A DNA stretch of 64,000 nucleotides from Sphingomonadales bacterium Ga0077557 (GTDB taxonomy: Bacteria > Pseudomonadota > Alphaproteobacteria > Sphingomonadales > Sphingomonadaceae). Of the stretch, positions 8,452 through 17,015 are shown in pieces. Below the pieces are notes generated by a model. The model was given only the letters and a program-made list of their open reading frames with translations, had not been told where the DNA came from and ran no database searches. Made by a program: the position numbers and the translations under genes. Every line of letters starts with the position of its first letter. The first letter of the stretch is position 1. The stretch lies in contig LNFI01000032.1 in the NCBI GenBank assembly GCA_001464615.1, forward strand, positions 248,001 through 312,000. Direction: 5' to 3'.

Positions 8452-8828
8452 GCGGGATTGCCCAGCGCGCGCCTGGCCAGCAGCATCGCGACGAACAATA
8501 TTGCTTCGATCGCCATTGGCGAGAGGATGGCGGCGTCACCGGTCAGCGCGAAACTATAGAGGCGGCCCAGAAAGGCGAGGCCGAGCAGCAGCATCGGCAT
8601 CAGCACATAGCGGCCCTCCGCCCGCCATGCCGCGAGCAGCGCGCCGATCGCCCAGGCAGCAAAGAAACCGCCGATATCGGCGCGCAGCGTGGCGGCCGCG
8701 AGTGGCGTGGTCGCACTGGGCCCGAGTTGGGCGGCGAAGCGCGGCTGATCAAACCAGATCATCGCCCAGAGCCCGATAGCCAATACCCCGGCCAGCGCCA
8801 GAAATCCCCGAGCCACTATTTTCTGCAC
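8448..8828 (-). CDS. small membrane protein, possibly DUF4345
   Basis: A 126-residue protein with four predicted membrane helices (about residues 8-26, 45-66, 73-93 and 98-118). The LRADIGGFFAAWAIGALLA segment resembles the helix pattern of DUF4345 proteins, but the assignment is tentative. It is divergent from the second sulfatase gene, and the gap between them holds operator O3. The 3' end overlaps the DUF2855 gene by 4 bases on the opposite strand. Confidence 0.65.
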   Translation of the reverse strand: MQKIVARGFLALAGVLAIGLWAMIWFDQPRFAAQLGPSATTPLAAATLRADIGGFFAAWAIGALLAAWRAEGRYVLMPMLLLGLAFLGRLYSFALTGDAAILSPMAIEAILFVAMLLARRALGNPA

Positions 8829-8863
8829 TGTCCTGCCCTCGCTTGATGCCCTGACATTAAACT

Positions 8864-8884
8864 ATTGGCGTTTTGAGTGTCATT
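8864..8884. promoter_or_regulatory. operator O3, ATTGGCG-N7-TGTCATT
   Basis: A degenerate copy of the O1/O2 motif with the same 7-base spacer. The left arm has one and the right arm two changes from ATTGGCA/TGCCAAT, and the flank ACTATTGGC matches O2 exactly. It sits in the 106-base gap between the divergent small membrane protein gene and the second sulfatase. Confidence 0.45.
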
Positions 8885-8934
8885 TGGCAATATGAGTCCG
8901 ACTGTCGCGCGACGACAGCGGCTGGAGAGATAGC

Positions 8935-10584
8935 ATGAAGCGAATCGTTATCGGATTGATCGTCCTGGCGGTGGCCGCTGGCGCAGCATATGCGACGTTC
9001 CAGCAGTATAAATATCATATCCCTGGCATCATTGCGCGCTGGCGGGATCCAATTGCGCCAAATCATGCGGTTACATGGGCCAAAGGGCCGGTAACAGCGC
9101 CCGCTGGCAAGCGTCCGCCCAACATCATCATCATTCTTGCCGATGATCTTGGCCATAATGACATCAGCTTTTTCGGCGGCGGGATTGCCGGCGGGCTGGT
9201 CAAGACGCCGAATATCGATTCGATCGGCCAGCAGGGCGCCAGCTACGACATCGCCTATGCCGCCAACGCGACCTGCAGTCCGTCGCGCGCAGCGATTATG
9301 ACTGGGCGGTATCCGACGCGCTACGGCTTCGAGTTCACCGCCGTGCCGGTCGCCTTTGCCCGCGCGGTCGCCGGCGGCGCGCATGGCGGGCCGCTGCCGC
9401 TGATCTTTCATGAGGAATATACCAAGGACCTGATCGACTATCCCGATATGGGCGTGCCGCACGATCAGATCACCATCGCCGATCTGCTGAAGGGCGGCGG
9501 CTATCACACGATGCAGATTGGCAAATGGCATCTGGGTGAGGCCAAGCCGTTACAGCCAACCGGCCAGGGCTTTGACGAGGCGCTTGGCTTCCTGGCGGGC
9601 GGGGGCATGTTCATGCCGCCGGAATCGCCCGATGTCGTCAATGCCAAGCTGGCCTGGGATCCAATTGACCGCTTTTTGTGGCCTAATCTGCCCTATGCGG
9701 TGCAGTGGAATGGCGGCCAGCGTTTTGCCCCCAAGGGACATCTGACCGATTATTATACCGATAATGCGATTGCCGCGATCAAGGCCAACAAGAACCGGCC
9801 CTTCTTCCTGTATCTGGCCTATAACGCGCCGCACACGCCGCTACAGTCGACCAAGGCCGATTATGATGCGCTGCCGCAGATCAAAGACCATACCAGCCGT
9901 GTTTATGGCGGTATGGTCCGCCAACTGGATCGCGATATCGGCCGGGTGCTGCAAACGCTGAAGGACGAAGGGATTGACGACAATACGCTCGTCATCTTCA
10001 CCAGCGACAATGGCGGCGCGTGGTACACCGGCATCAAGGACAGCAACGCCCCCTTCCGCGGCTATAAGGCGACGTTCTTCGAAGGCGGGTTGCGGGTACC
10101 CTTCTTCCTGCGCTGGCCCGGCAAAATCGCCCCGGGCACCAAATTGCCTGGCCCTGCGCATCATCTCGACATTTTTGCGACCGCTGCTGCCGCAGCTGGC
10201 ATAGCGATCCCCAGCGATCGCCCGATGGACACGGTGAGTTTGCTGGCGACCGCCGAGGCGAAGACGCCGGCCGTGCCGCATGATCTGTTGTTCTGGCGAT
10301 CAGGGGAGACCAAGGCGGTTCGCGCCGGTAATTGGAAGCTGCAAATCGCCAAGCGGCCCAACAAGGCCTGGCTCTATGATCTCGCCGCTGATCCGACCGA
10401 GCATCATAATCTGGCGCTTGCCGATCCTGCCCGGGTTGCCGCGATGCGCGCGTTAATCGCTGGGCATGACAAGGGTATGCCCAAACCGCTCTGGCCAGCG
10501 CTGATCGACGCGCCCGTCCGCATCGACGTGCCACTCAACACGCCGTGGAAGAAGGGTCAGGAATATGTCTACTGGTCGAATTGA
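8935..10584 (+). CDS. Cys-type sulfatase (exported or membrane-anchored)
   Basis: A 549-residue alkaline-phosphatase-superfamily sulfatase. The N-terminus is a hydrophobic signal or anchor (MKRIVIGLIVLAVAAGAAYA), Sec-like rather than Tat. Catalytic features are ILADDLGHND (D70, D71), the formylglycine motif CSPSR at residues 114-118, GKWHLGE and FTSDNGG. It is unrelated in detail to the 802-residue enzyme: shorter, with no C-terminal LamG-like part, and closer to N-acetylgalactosamine-6-/4-sulfatase-like family members. GGAGAG precedes the ATG. It sits alone downstream of O3 and ends before the palindromic repeat at 10642. Activation would depend on FGE acting before Sec export. Confidence 0.93.
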   Translation: MKRIVIGLIVLAVAAGAAYATFQQYKYHIPGIIARWRDPIAPNHAVTWAKGPVTAPAGKRPPNIIIILADDLGHNDISFFGGGIAGGLVKTPNIDSIGQQGASYDIAYAANATCSPSRAAIMTGRYPTRYGFEFTAVPVAFARAVAGGAHGGPLPLIFHEEYTKDLIDYPDMGVPHDQITIADLLKGGGYHTMQIGKWHLGEAKPLQPTGQGFDEALGFLAGGGMFMPPESPDVVNAKLAWDPIDRFLWPNLPYAVQWNGGQRFAPKGHLTDYYTDNAIAAIKANKNRPFFLYLAYNAPHTPLQSTKADYDALPQIKDHTSRVYGGMVRQLDRDIGRVLQTLKDEGIDDNTLVIFTSDNGGAWYTGIKDSNAPFRGYKATFFEGGLRVPFFLRWPGKIAPGTKLPGPAHHLDIFATAAAAAGIAIPSDRPMDTVSLLATAEAKTPAVPHDLLFWRSGETKAVRAGNWKLQIAKRPNKAWLYDLAADPTEHHNLALADPARVAAMRALIAGHDKGMPKPLWPALIDAPVRIDVPLNTPWKKGQEYVYWSN

Positions 10585-10641
10585 CCGGTGCGCTGGCTGA
10601 CCAAAGGGGCGCGTGGAAACGGGCAGGTTGAAAGCGCGGCC

Positions 10642-10767
10642 TAAAGCGTGATGACGATAGGTCGCTTCAACGATATACCCGTTCGGGCTGAGCGAAGTCG
10701 AAGCCCACGCGCTTCGCATGCCCTTCGACTTCGCTCAGGGCGCCATTCCAAAGTCATCAGACTCTAA
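10642..10767. repeat. dispersed palindromic element, copy A
   Basis: The core inverted repeat uses arms GGGCTGAGCGAAGTCGAAG and CTTCGACTTCGCTCAGGGC. Outer arms TAAAGCGTGATGAC and GTCATCAGACTCTAA extend the symmetry to the element ends. It is close to the reverse complement of copy B at 33490-33634 across nearly its whole length, including the loop. It lies between convergent genes, and its right end supplies the TAG stop of the 10764-11678 gene. Confidence 0.85.
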
Positions 10768-11678
10768 GGATGAGCGGACCGTTCGGTTGACGGGGTAGCC
10801 TCGACCGTCCTCGGTTGATCGGCCGTTTCCGGTTCGGCGGTTGGGGTCGCCGATTGCACTGCTGGTGGGGTGGTCGCCGCTGAGCCGCCGGGCGCGGCAC
10901 TGCTGTCCGGGCGGGGCAGACCATCTGAGCGTGCACCCTCGCTCCCTGTCCTGGCTTCCGCCCACAGAATGCGTGCCCGCAGCCGTTCCAATCGGGGCGG
11001 AAGCGATCCGGGCGGGGCAGCGATCAGCGCCGCGCGATACTGTGCACGCCGCGCCCATCGCGGGCCGACAGGCAAGTCGGACTGTCCGGTGCGCGCGATC
11101 ACCCTTTCGCGGATTGCGGCGCGGGGCACGTCAACGCCTCGCCAGGCCAGCCGCCGCTTGATCCGCGTCACCAGGCGTTCGGTCGCGATTGCCCGAACCG
11201 GCATTGGCAGCGCCTGGAAGCGTTCGAGCCGTTCTGTTCGGCTCGCGGTAAGGGGCGCTACGGTCGGCATGGCGATCGGCGTGCTGGCAGCGCGTGCAGG
11301 CGGCAATCTGGTCGCGCTCGGCTTGGCTTTGGTCGCGACCTGAACCGGGGCAGGTGCTGGCGCCGGGACGAACAATTGGGCGATCACGGGGATGTCGAAA
11401 TCGAAGCGATCAAACGCCCCGGCAGCGGCGGCGGTCGCGCTGGCCAGCCCAAGAGCAACCAGACCGATCGTGGTGCGCCGCATCCATGGTCCACGGCTGC
11501 CAGAACGGAAGCGCAGGCGGGCCGGCAGCAAAGGCATGGGTAGGGGCCTGTCCGGAATCATCGCCAGGCGATCGAGGAAACCAGCGCTCGGTGCCGGTAC
11601 GTCAAAGCGATCAAGCACGCGCGCCACGGCAGGATCGAAGCCGCTGGATTCGGGCAGGGCGGGGGGATAGCTGGTCAT
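10764..11678 (-). CDS. single-pass membrane protein, putative anti-sigma partner
   Basis: A 304-residue protein encoded directly downstream of an ECF sigma factor with a 4-base overlap. Residues 1-65 are cytoplasmic-like, one membrane helix spans about 68-90 (TTIGLVALGLASATAAAAGAF) in outline, and the remainder is Pro/Ala-rich with a basic helical segment at about 150-245 and a low-complexity Thr/Ser/Pro tail. Gene order and topology suggest an anti-sigma or envelope-sensing partner, but no zinc-binding anti-sigma motif (HxxxCxxC) is visible. Its stop codon lies in the terminal arm of palindromic repeat A, so the C-terminal tail may have been set by repeat insertion. Confidence 0.7.
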   Translation of the reverse strand: MTSYPPALPESSGFDPAVARVLDRFDVPAPSAGFLDRLAMIPDRPLPMPLLPARLRFRSGSRGPWMRRTTIGLVALGLASATAAAAGAFDRFDFDIPVIAQLFVPAPAPAPVQVATKAKPSATRLPPARAASTPIAMPTVAPLTASRTERLERFQALPMPVRAIATERLVTRIKRRLAWRGVDVPRAAIRERVIARTGQSDLPVGPRWARRAQYRAALIAAPPGSLPPRLERLRARILWAEARTGSEGARSDGLPRPDSSAAPGGSAATTPPAVQSATPTAEPETADQPRTVEATPSTERSAHP

Positions 11679-12271
11679 GCGGCGCGCATCGCCGATGGGT
11701 CAATCAGCCCGGCGCGCTGGAGGGAATCCTGCAACGTACGCCGAGCCCTGTGCAGCAGCGATTCAAACGCCTTGATGTTCATGTCGAGCGCGTCGGCGGC
11801 CATGATGTTTGACAATCCTTCATAATAGGTCAGCACGATCGCCGCGCGTTGCCGGTCCGCCAGCGCGGCAACGCAGGCGGCAACTGCTGCCCGCTGTTGT
11901 TCGGCATCGATCAGCACATCGGCGATCGGTGCCTCATCGGCGCGATCCGGCAGCGTGCCGTCACCCGCAAAACGGCGTTTGCGAATCCGGTCCAGACAGG
12001 CGTTGACCGCAACGCGGTGCAGCCAGGCGCCAATGCCGGGCCCGCCCGGACGCCAGCGCGCGGCATGTTCCCACAGCCGCGCCAACGCCTCCTGCGTGAT
12101 ATCTTCGGCCTCGGCGGCATCGCCCAGCATGCGATAGCCGATCCGCCTGATCTTCAGCGCATGACCATCAACCACCAGCGCGAAAGCCTGAGCATCGCAC
12201 GCGGCAAGCCGCGCCATCAGCGCGTCATCGCCAAGGGCGTCATTGCCGATCATCGCCGTTTGGCGGTTCAA
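11675..12271 (-). CDS. RNA polymerase ECF-type sigma factor
   Basis: A 198-residue sigma-70 family protein. Region 2 is visible as RIGYRMLGDAAEAEDITQEALARLWEHA (core-binding and -10 recognition; about residues 43-70, key stretch AEDITQEALARLW), followed by GAWLHRVAVNACLDRIRKRR. Region 4 near residues 130-185 holds LADRQRAAIVLTYYEGLSN and a helix-turn-helix with SLLHRARRTLQ. There are no regions 1 or 3, which is typical of ECF factors. It is followed at once by the gene for a probable membrane partner. The target promoter was not identified. Start ATG is at 12271; another ATG seven codons later is possible. Confidence 0.93.
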   Translation of the reverse strand: MNRQTAMIGNDALGDDALMARLAACDAQAFALVVDGHALKIRRIGYRMLGDAAEAEDITQEALARLWEHAARWRPGGPGIGAWLHRVAVNACLDRIRKRRFAGDGTLPDRADEAPIADVLIDAEQQRAAVAACVAALADRQRAAIVLTYYEGLSNIMAADALDMNIKAFESLLHRARRTLQDSLQRAGLIDPSAMRAA

Positions 12272-12417
12272 TCCCGTGCTATCCCGTTGTTCGTGTCATG
12301 GCCGCACAACGTGGCATAGCGACAAACCCTTCGCCATGTGTCGGTGAAACAGACGTTGGCTGTTGATCGAATGCAGATTGCCAAATGTAAGGATAATGAA
12401 GGGAGGGGCTTGCCGTC

Positions 12418-14292
12418 CTAACTTTTCGCGGCAGGCGGATAAGAGGGCAGCGCCGTGGGCCGGTCGAGCAGGCCATAGCGCACCAGCGCCTCGTTCCAGA
12501 AGATGGCGCGGCCAAGCGGGCTCAGCAGCGCGTGCCGCGTCTGACGCCAGCGCCGGATCATCGAATCCGATTCATTCGGGTTGCCAAAATCGGCATAGAC
12601 CTTGGGTTTGTCGAGATCGCCCAGCTTTGCCCAATGCATCGAATAGGGGATGTGCGCGCTGTCGAGCGTGCGGCGGACCAGGGCGGCGCCCGCTGGCAGC
12701 GTTTGGGCGAGCAGCCCCAAAATCTGGCGGATTTGATCGATCTGCGGCGTCTGGGGCGGCAGCTGAGTAGCCTGAAGATTGCAGATGAACGGCGAGAGCC
12801 CGTCTATCTCAATCACCGCATTTTCTTCAAAACGCGTGAAGGCAAGCGAGCCGCTTGGGTTGGAGACGAAGCGGACGGTGAACACGAATGACCCCGGCAA
12901 ACCCTTCACCGCGGTGCAGATTAACGGGATCGCCTTGTGCAAATCGCTGCGCGGAACCGAGAAAGAAGCGTTGTACAGCGCGCCGGGGATACCGCCGGTA
13001 ATGTCGTCGCCGTGCAACTGGCTCCATATATAGCTGGTGGCGCCCCCGGGGCCCGGCTTGAAGGGCATTAATCCGGGATCAAATTGGCCCTTGTTCCGAT
13101 AATAATCATAGGCCGAATTGTTATTGTCCAGCAGCTGACGCAGCACAGCGGCGGTGGGATCGGGCGGCGGTGCAGCCGCTGTCTTCCCGCTTTTCTTTGG
13201 CTTCGCCACGGTTTCTACATTGGTACTGCACCGCTCGGCCATTGCCGATCCCATGGCGCAAACGGCGTCGCCTGGGCGCATCAGGCCGGCATGGGTGGAC
13301 GACACCGTGGTTTTGCCGTTGGCGGCAAAATACATGGTGTGGAGCGCGCTGGTGCCGAACGGGGCGTGCGGATCGATCGTCAATTCATAAAAGGCCGGGC
13401 TGCCCGAATAGCCAAGCCGCTTGGCAATTTTGCCAAACTGGCCACAGGACATCTCCGCCAGCCAATCGGCGGTGATCGGCACGTTGCGCTTGAGCAAGCC
13501 ATAAGCGCGGTTATCCGTGAGTTCGATGGCGACGCCATTGACGATGCCCATGCCGCCAAGATGCACCAATGCATCCTCGAACATGGCATCATCACGCACC
13601 ACCCGCACTGGATTGCCACTGCCGATATCGAGCTGCTTGATAGCAGAGTCGCTCAGCACGGGATGCGAACGACGTTCGATCCAGACATGTTCGCTGGCGC
13701 CGCAGATCAGATGCATGCCAAGCACCATGTTCTGCAGCCCGCCATAACCAAGCGAGGACCCATGGCTGGCCGTGCCAAAGCCGCCCGCTAATGTCGGCCC
13801 CAAATGGGTGCCGCTGGTGGTTACCGTCAGGCCAAAACCCTCGGCCCAACGCACCAGTTCACGCAGGCGGGTGCCGCCGCTGGCGAAAGCGATGTGATCG
13901 GCGCGGGTTGGGCACCGCGCGTGAATGTCACGGGCATTCGCCATCGAGAAGCCGGCCAGGCCATCACACATCAGCTGCGACACCGGTGCGCCGATCAGCG
14001 GGGCAAAGCTCCAGCCGCGCCCGACCAGCCCGGCGGCAAAGGGGCCCTCCAGCGGTGCTCCCTTGGCCTGTTTGTCGGCCTGCATCGCCGCAACGCGCGT
14101 GATATGTTCATGCAGTCGCACCGCCGTTGCCACAAAGCGCTTCAGGCCTGACATCCCCGCCGTATCTGCCGCATAGATTCGCCCCAAATCCTCTACGCGT
14201 AGCGCTGGAAAAACAGTGTTGGGGGCGATCGGTGGAATGGTCAGATGATAATTCGTCCATGGCACAAAGGCGTCATAACTGATGCTTGGCAT
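12418..14292 (-). CDS. FAD-linked oxidase (VAO/PCMH-type, sugar-lactone/sterol oxidase-like)
   Basis: A 624-residue flavoprotein. The FAD-binding PCMH domain is marked by AAGLVGRGWSFAPLIG and by GTHLGPTLAGGFGTASHGSSLG near residues 160-180 (key part GGFGTASHGSSLG), as in D-arabinono-lactone oxidase and type II cholesterol oxidases. The C-terminal substrate domain is larger than in lactone oxidases, and residues about 335-400 include an Ala/Pro/Lys-rich insertion (PKKSGKTAAAPPPDPT). No signal peptide is apparent. The reaction would use O2 or a quinone as acceptor; the substrate is unknown. It is divergent from the regulator at 14614, which is a natural candidate controller. Confidence 0.8.
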   Translation of the reverse strand: MPSISYDAFVPWTNYHLTIPPIAPNTVFPALRVEDLGRIYAADTAGMSGLKRFVATAVRLHEHITRVAAMQADKQAKGAPLEGPFAAGLVGRGWSFAPLIGAPVSQLMCDGLAGFSMANARDIHARCPTRADHIAFASGGTRLRELVRWAEGFGLTVTTSGTHLGPTLAGGFGTASHGSSLGYGGLQNMVLGMHLICGASEHVWIERRSHPVLSDSAIKQLDIGSGNPVRVVRDDAMFEDALVHLGGMGIVNGVAIELTDNRAYGLLKRNVPITADWLAEMSCGQFGKIAKRLGYSGSPAFYELTIDPHAPFGTSALHTMYFAANGKTTVSSTHAGLMRPGDAVCAMGSAMAERCSTNVETVAKPKKSGKTAAAPPPDPTAAVLRQLLDNNNSAYDYYRNKGQFDPGLMPFKPGPGGATSYIWSQLHGDDITGGIPGALYNASFSVPRSDLHKAIPLICTAVKGLPGSFVFTVRFVSNPSGSLAFTRFEENAVIEIDGLSPFICNLQATQLPPQTPQIDQIRQILGLLAQTLPAGAALVRRTLDSAHIPYSMHWAKLGDLDKPKVYADFGNPNESDSMIRRWRQTRHALLSPLGRAIFWNEALVRYGLLDRPTALPSYPPAAKS

Positions 14293-14613
14293 GAAAATTC
14301 GTTCCCCGCAGATAGGATGAAAAAGCGCGGCCGCCTGCGCGCATCAAGGAAAGCGATTTACACAGGGCGGCAGGCAGGGTTTTGCGCAGGCGAGCGCCAT
14401 TGGAGGCTGAACCGGTCATGCTGTGCCGCAGCACCAGCATCGTCTTCGATTGCCAACATCTCAGCACCGCCCTCCCAGCCTTTGGCTTGCGATGATGCCA
14501 GCGATTCGCCTTTATATCGCAACGCAAGGCTACAAATCGCTGCGTCCGAAAAACGTGAATTTGTTTGTAATGCCCGACCGGTAGACTAATTCTTGATGCC
14601 GGGAGCGTAACGG
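14293..14613. other. 321-base divergent intergenic region
   Basis: This gap separates the minus-strand FAD oxidase from the plus-strand transcriptional regulator and must hold both promoters. The part from about 14510 to 14590 is AT-richer than its surroundings. A GGGAG ribosome site lies 12 bases before the 14614 ATG. No convincing open frame, strong palindrome or sulfatase-type operator was seen. Confidence 0.5.
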
Positions 14614-16353
14614 ATGATGGAGAAATACAGGCTCGATCTGATCGGCCCGTTCGGCTTGTTCACGCCGGATGGGCGGCGCATTGATATTACCAGCAAGAAG
14701 TCGGTCGCGCTGATTGCGCTGATCATCGTTTCGCCTAGCGGCGTGCGTTCGCGTCGCTGGTTGCAGAATATGTTGTGGGGCACCCGGGAAGATATTCAGG
14801 CGCAAACCAGCCTTCGTCGCGAGTTATCTAATCTAACCAAGCAGTTGGCTGTGATGAATGCTGATCATCTGCTGGTGCGTGGCACCCAGCGGATTGGCCT
14901 GGCGATCGAGCAGCTTGAGGTCGATATCTTTTCGCTCGGCCTGCAAATGGCCAAGCACAAGTCGTCGCTTTCCAGTGATTTTCTGGAAGGTATCGATCTG
15001 CGCGATTGTGAGGAATTTGAAGATTGGTTGCGCGCCGAACGGGATCGGGTACGCGATATGATCGCGATCGACCTGCCCGAATCGGCGGACGTCCTGCCGT
15101 CGGGGCCCGAGATTCTGGGCATGGATCTGCCGAGTTCTGAAGAAATCCTCAGCAATCGGTCGCCGCGACTGCCCCCGAAGCCCTCGCTGGCCGTGCTGCC
15201 CTTTGCATCACTGCCCGATGACGATGGCTGGCTTGGCGCGGGGATCGCGGATGAGCTAGGCGTGATCTTGTCGCAGTACCCGCAATTATTCATCGTCGCG
15301 AGCAGCTCGGCGCGGGCGTTGGCAGCCCAGCAATTGACCCGCCCGGAAATTGCTGACCGGCTTGGCGTGCGCTACTTGCTTGATGGCACGGTAATGCGCG
15401 CGGGCGATCGGCTCCGATTATCGGTGGTGTTGATCAACGGGGAAACCGGCGAACAAGTATGGGCCCAGGCGTTCGAAGGCTGCACGGACGATGTGTTCGT
15501 GCTGCAACGCGAGATCGCTGACCGGATCGCCCCGCAAATCTGGAGCAAGGTTGACATAGCGGAGCGCCAGCGCGGGCTGCGGATGATTGGCTCGCCTGCG
15601 GGCGGGTATGAGCTTTACTGGCGCGCCAACGCGCTGTTTCGCAGCGGCGACAAGGAGCATCTGTTCGAAGCCACGGCGCTTGCCGAACAGCTGGTGGAGC
15701 AGGATCCCACCTGTCCCTGGGCGGCATCGCTCGCCAGTTATTGCCACAGCATCATCTATTTGCGGCGGCTGGTCCCGGATTATGAGGCCAGCCTGCGCCG
15801 GGCGATCATCCATTATCAATCGGCGATGCGGTTCGGATCGGACAATGTCGAGGCGCTTGGCTATGCGGCGGGGACACTGGTCAATATTGGCGGCGATATG
15901 GGGGTTGCTGATCGGATCATCTCGCATGCGCTGCACCTGCTGCCGGCGCACCAGCCGACATTATTCTGGGGCGGCTGGGTGGACATCGCCAGTGGCAGGC
16001 CGGATCGCGCCCGCGATCGGCTGGAACTGGCGCTTCGTATTAATCCGGCAACCGGCGCCCGCGCGCAGACATTATGCGGCATCGGGCTGGCCTGTTTGCA
16101 ACAGGGTAAGGCGCAAGAGGCGTTCCTTTTCCTCCAGCAGGCAGCGCAAGATGGCAATGGCGCCTTTATCAGGCATTTGGGGCTTTACGTTGCCGCCAGT
16201 CTGATCGGGGAAACGGAGATCGCCCGCGAGGCTGCCCTTGCCTTGGGCGATGGCGATTATGCCGGGGTTATCAAGATGTTCAATGATCCGCAGCACCAGG
16301 CGCTGTTCGAACAGGCGCTGCACAGCAGAGCGATTGGCCCAATGTCAGCCTGA
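14614..16353 (+). CDS. winged-helix/TolB-like/TPR transcriptional regulator
   Basis: A 579-residue regulator of the SARP/CadC-like kind without a membrane segment. Residues 1-100 form a winged-helix DNA-binding domain (RLDLIGPFGLFTPDGRRI, then SKKSVALIALI and TSLRRELSNLTKQL). Residues about 190-325 are a TolB N-terminal-like or adenylate-cyclase-associated domain (SLAVLPFASLPDDDGWLGAG, GVRYLLDGTVMRAGDRLRLS). The rest is helical, TPR-like repeats to the C-terminus. Such proteins are common in sphingomonads and regulate neighbouring genes; this one is divergent from the FAD oxidase. The ligand or partner is unknown. Confidence 0.85.
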   Translation: MMEKYRLDLIGPFGLFTPDGRRIDITSKKSVALIALIIVSPSGVRSRRWLQNMLWGTREDIQAQTSLRRELSNLTKQLAVMNADHLLVRGTQRIGLAIEQLEVDIFSLGLQMAKHKSSLSSDFLEGIDLRDCEEFEDWLRAERDRVRDMIAIDLPESADVLPSGPEILGMDLPSSEEILSNRSPRLPPKPSLAVLPFASLPDDDGWLGAGIADELGVILSQYPQLFIVASSSARALAAQQLTRPEIADRLGVRYLLDGTVMRAGDRLRLSVVLINGETGEQVWAQAFEGCTDDVFVLQREIADRIAPQIWSKVDIAERQRGLRMIGSPAGGYELYWRANALFRSGDKEHLFEATALAEQLVEQDPTCPWAASLASYCHSIIYLRRLVPDYEASLRRAIIHYQSAMRFGSDNVEALGYAAGTLVNIGGDMGVADRIISHALHLLPAHQPTLFWGGWVDIASGRPDRARDRLELALRINPATGARAQTLCGIGLACLQQGKAQEAFLFLQQAAQDGNGAFIRHLGLYVAASLIGETEIAREAALALGDGDYAGVIKMFNDPQHQALFEQALHSRAIGPMSA

Positions 16354-16550
16354 ACTCCCCGACGGATTGGCGAGAAAATTGGTTCTCGCAGCGATCCACA
16401 CCAGCGATTAGCGCCTCATGTCGCGGCGGATGCCGGCGGCAATTTTTCACGCTTTTAGGACGCCGCATTCACAACGACCGAACGCGCATTGCGTAGATAT
16501 TGCCGTCCGATACCCGAAGGTTTCGGGTCGTGTGTGGGGGGCAAGAGCCT

Positions 16551-16862
16551 ATGATTATCGACACGCATCTGGTGCGGAGTGGCGTGGCCGCGCGCCAGAT
16601 TGATTTGCTGCCTATGGTACCGCTCCAGTCAATCAGTTTTCCTGGCGATGCTGCGCCGCTGGAGGACAACGCCCGATCGGAAGCCACGCTTTTTGCAACC
16701 CGGCTGACGATGTTGCGGTCTCAGGCTGCGCAACGGCCAAGGGCCGGGGCGCGGTCGCGTATCGCCGTCAGACCCCGGGCCGTGCTGCGGGCGCGGGCAC
16801 TGCCCCGACCGCGGATCGCCGCTCGGCTGCGCGGGCAAATGCTGCAACGGGCTCCAAGGTAA
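16551..16862 (+). CDS. hypothetical protein, strongly basic C-terminus (doubtful)
   Basis: A 103-residue open frame in the 660-base gap between the regulator and the methyltransferase. The ATG follows GTGTGGGGGGC about 10 bases upstream, a plausible ribosome site. Residues 1-55 have mixed composition; residues 56-103 are nearly all Arg, Ala, Pro and Leu (RPRAGARSRIAVRPRAVL), which could be a nucleic-acid-binding tail or simply GC-rich noncoding sequence read in frame. No family is recognised. The 16354-16550 stretch before it and 16863-17015 after it show no other gene. Confidence 0.3.
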   Translation: MIIDTHLVRSGVAARQIDLLPMVPLQSISFPGDAAPLEDNARSEATLFATRLTMLRSQAAQRPRAGARSRIAVRPRAVLRARALPRPRIAARLRGQMLQRAPR

Positions 16863-17015
16863 GCGGGGATTGGCGTTTGCCGATGTCCCTTGCGCGCTTT
16901 GGTTGGGCAAACCCGCCAGCTCTCGCTGCGCGACCGACCCGGCTGATGGCGGCCCATGGAGCTTGTCCTCTTGGTCATTTTCCTTCTCCTCCACGACGAA
17001 CCGTGAGATAATGTG

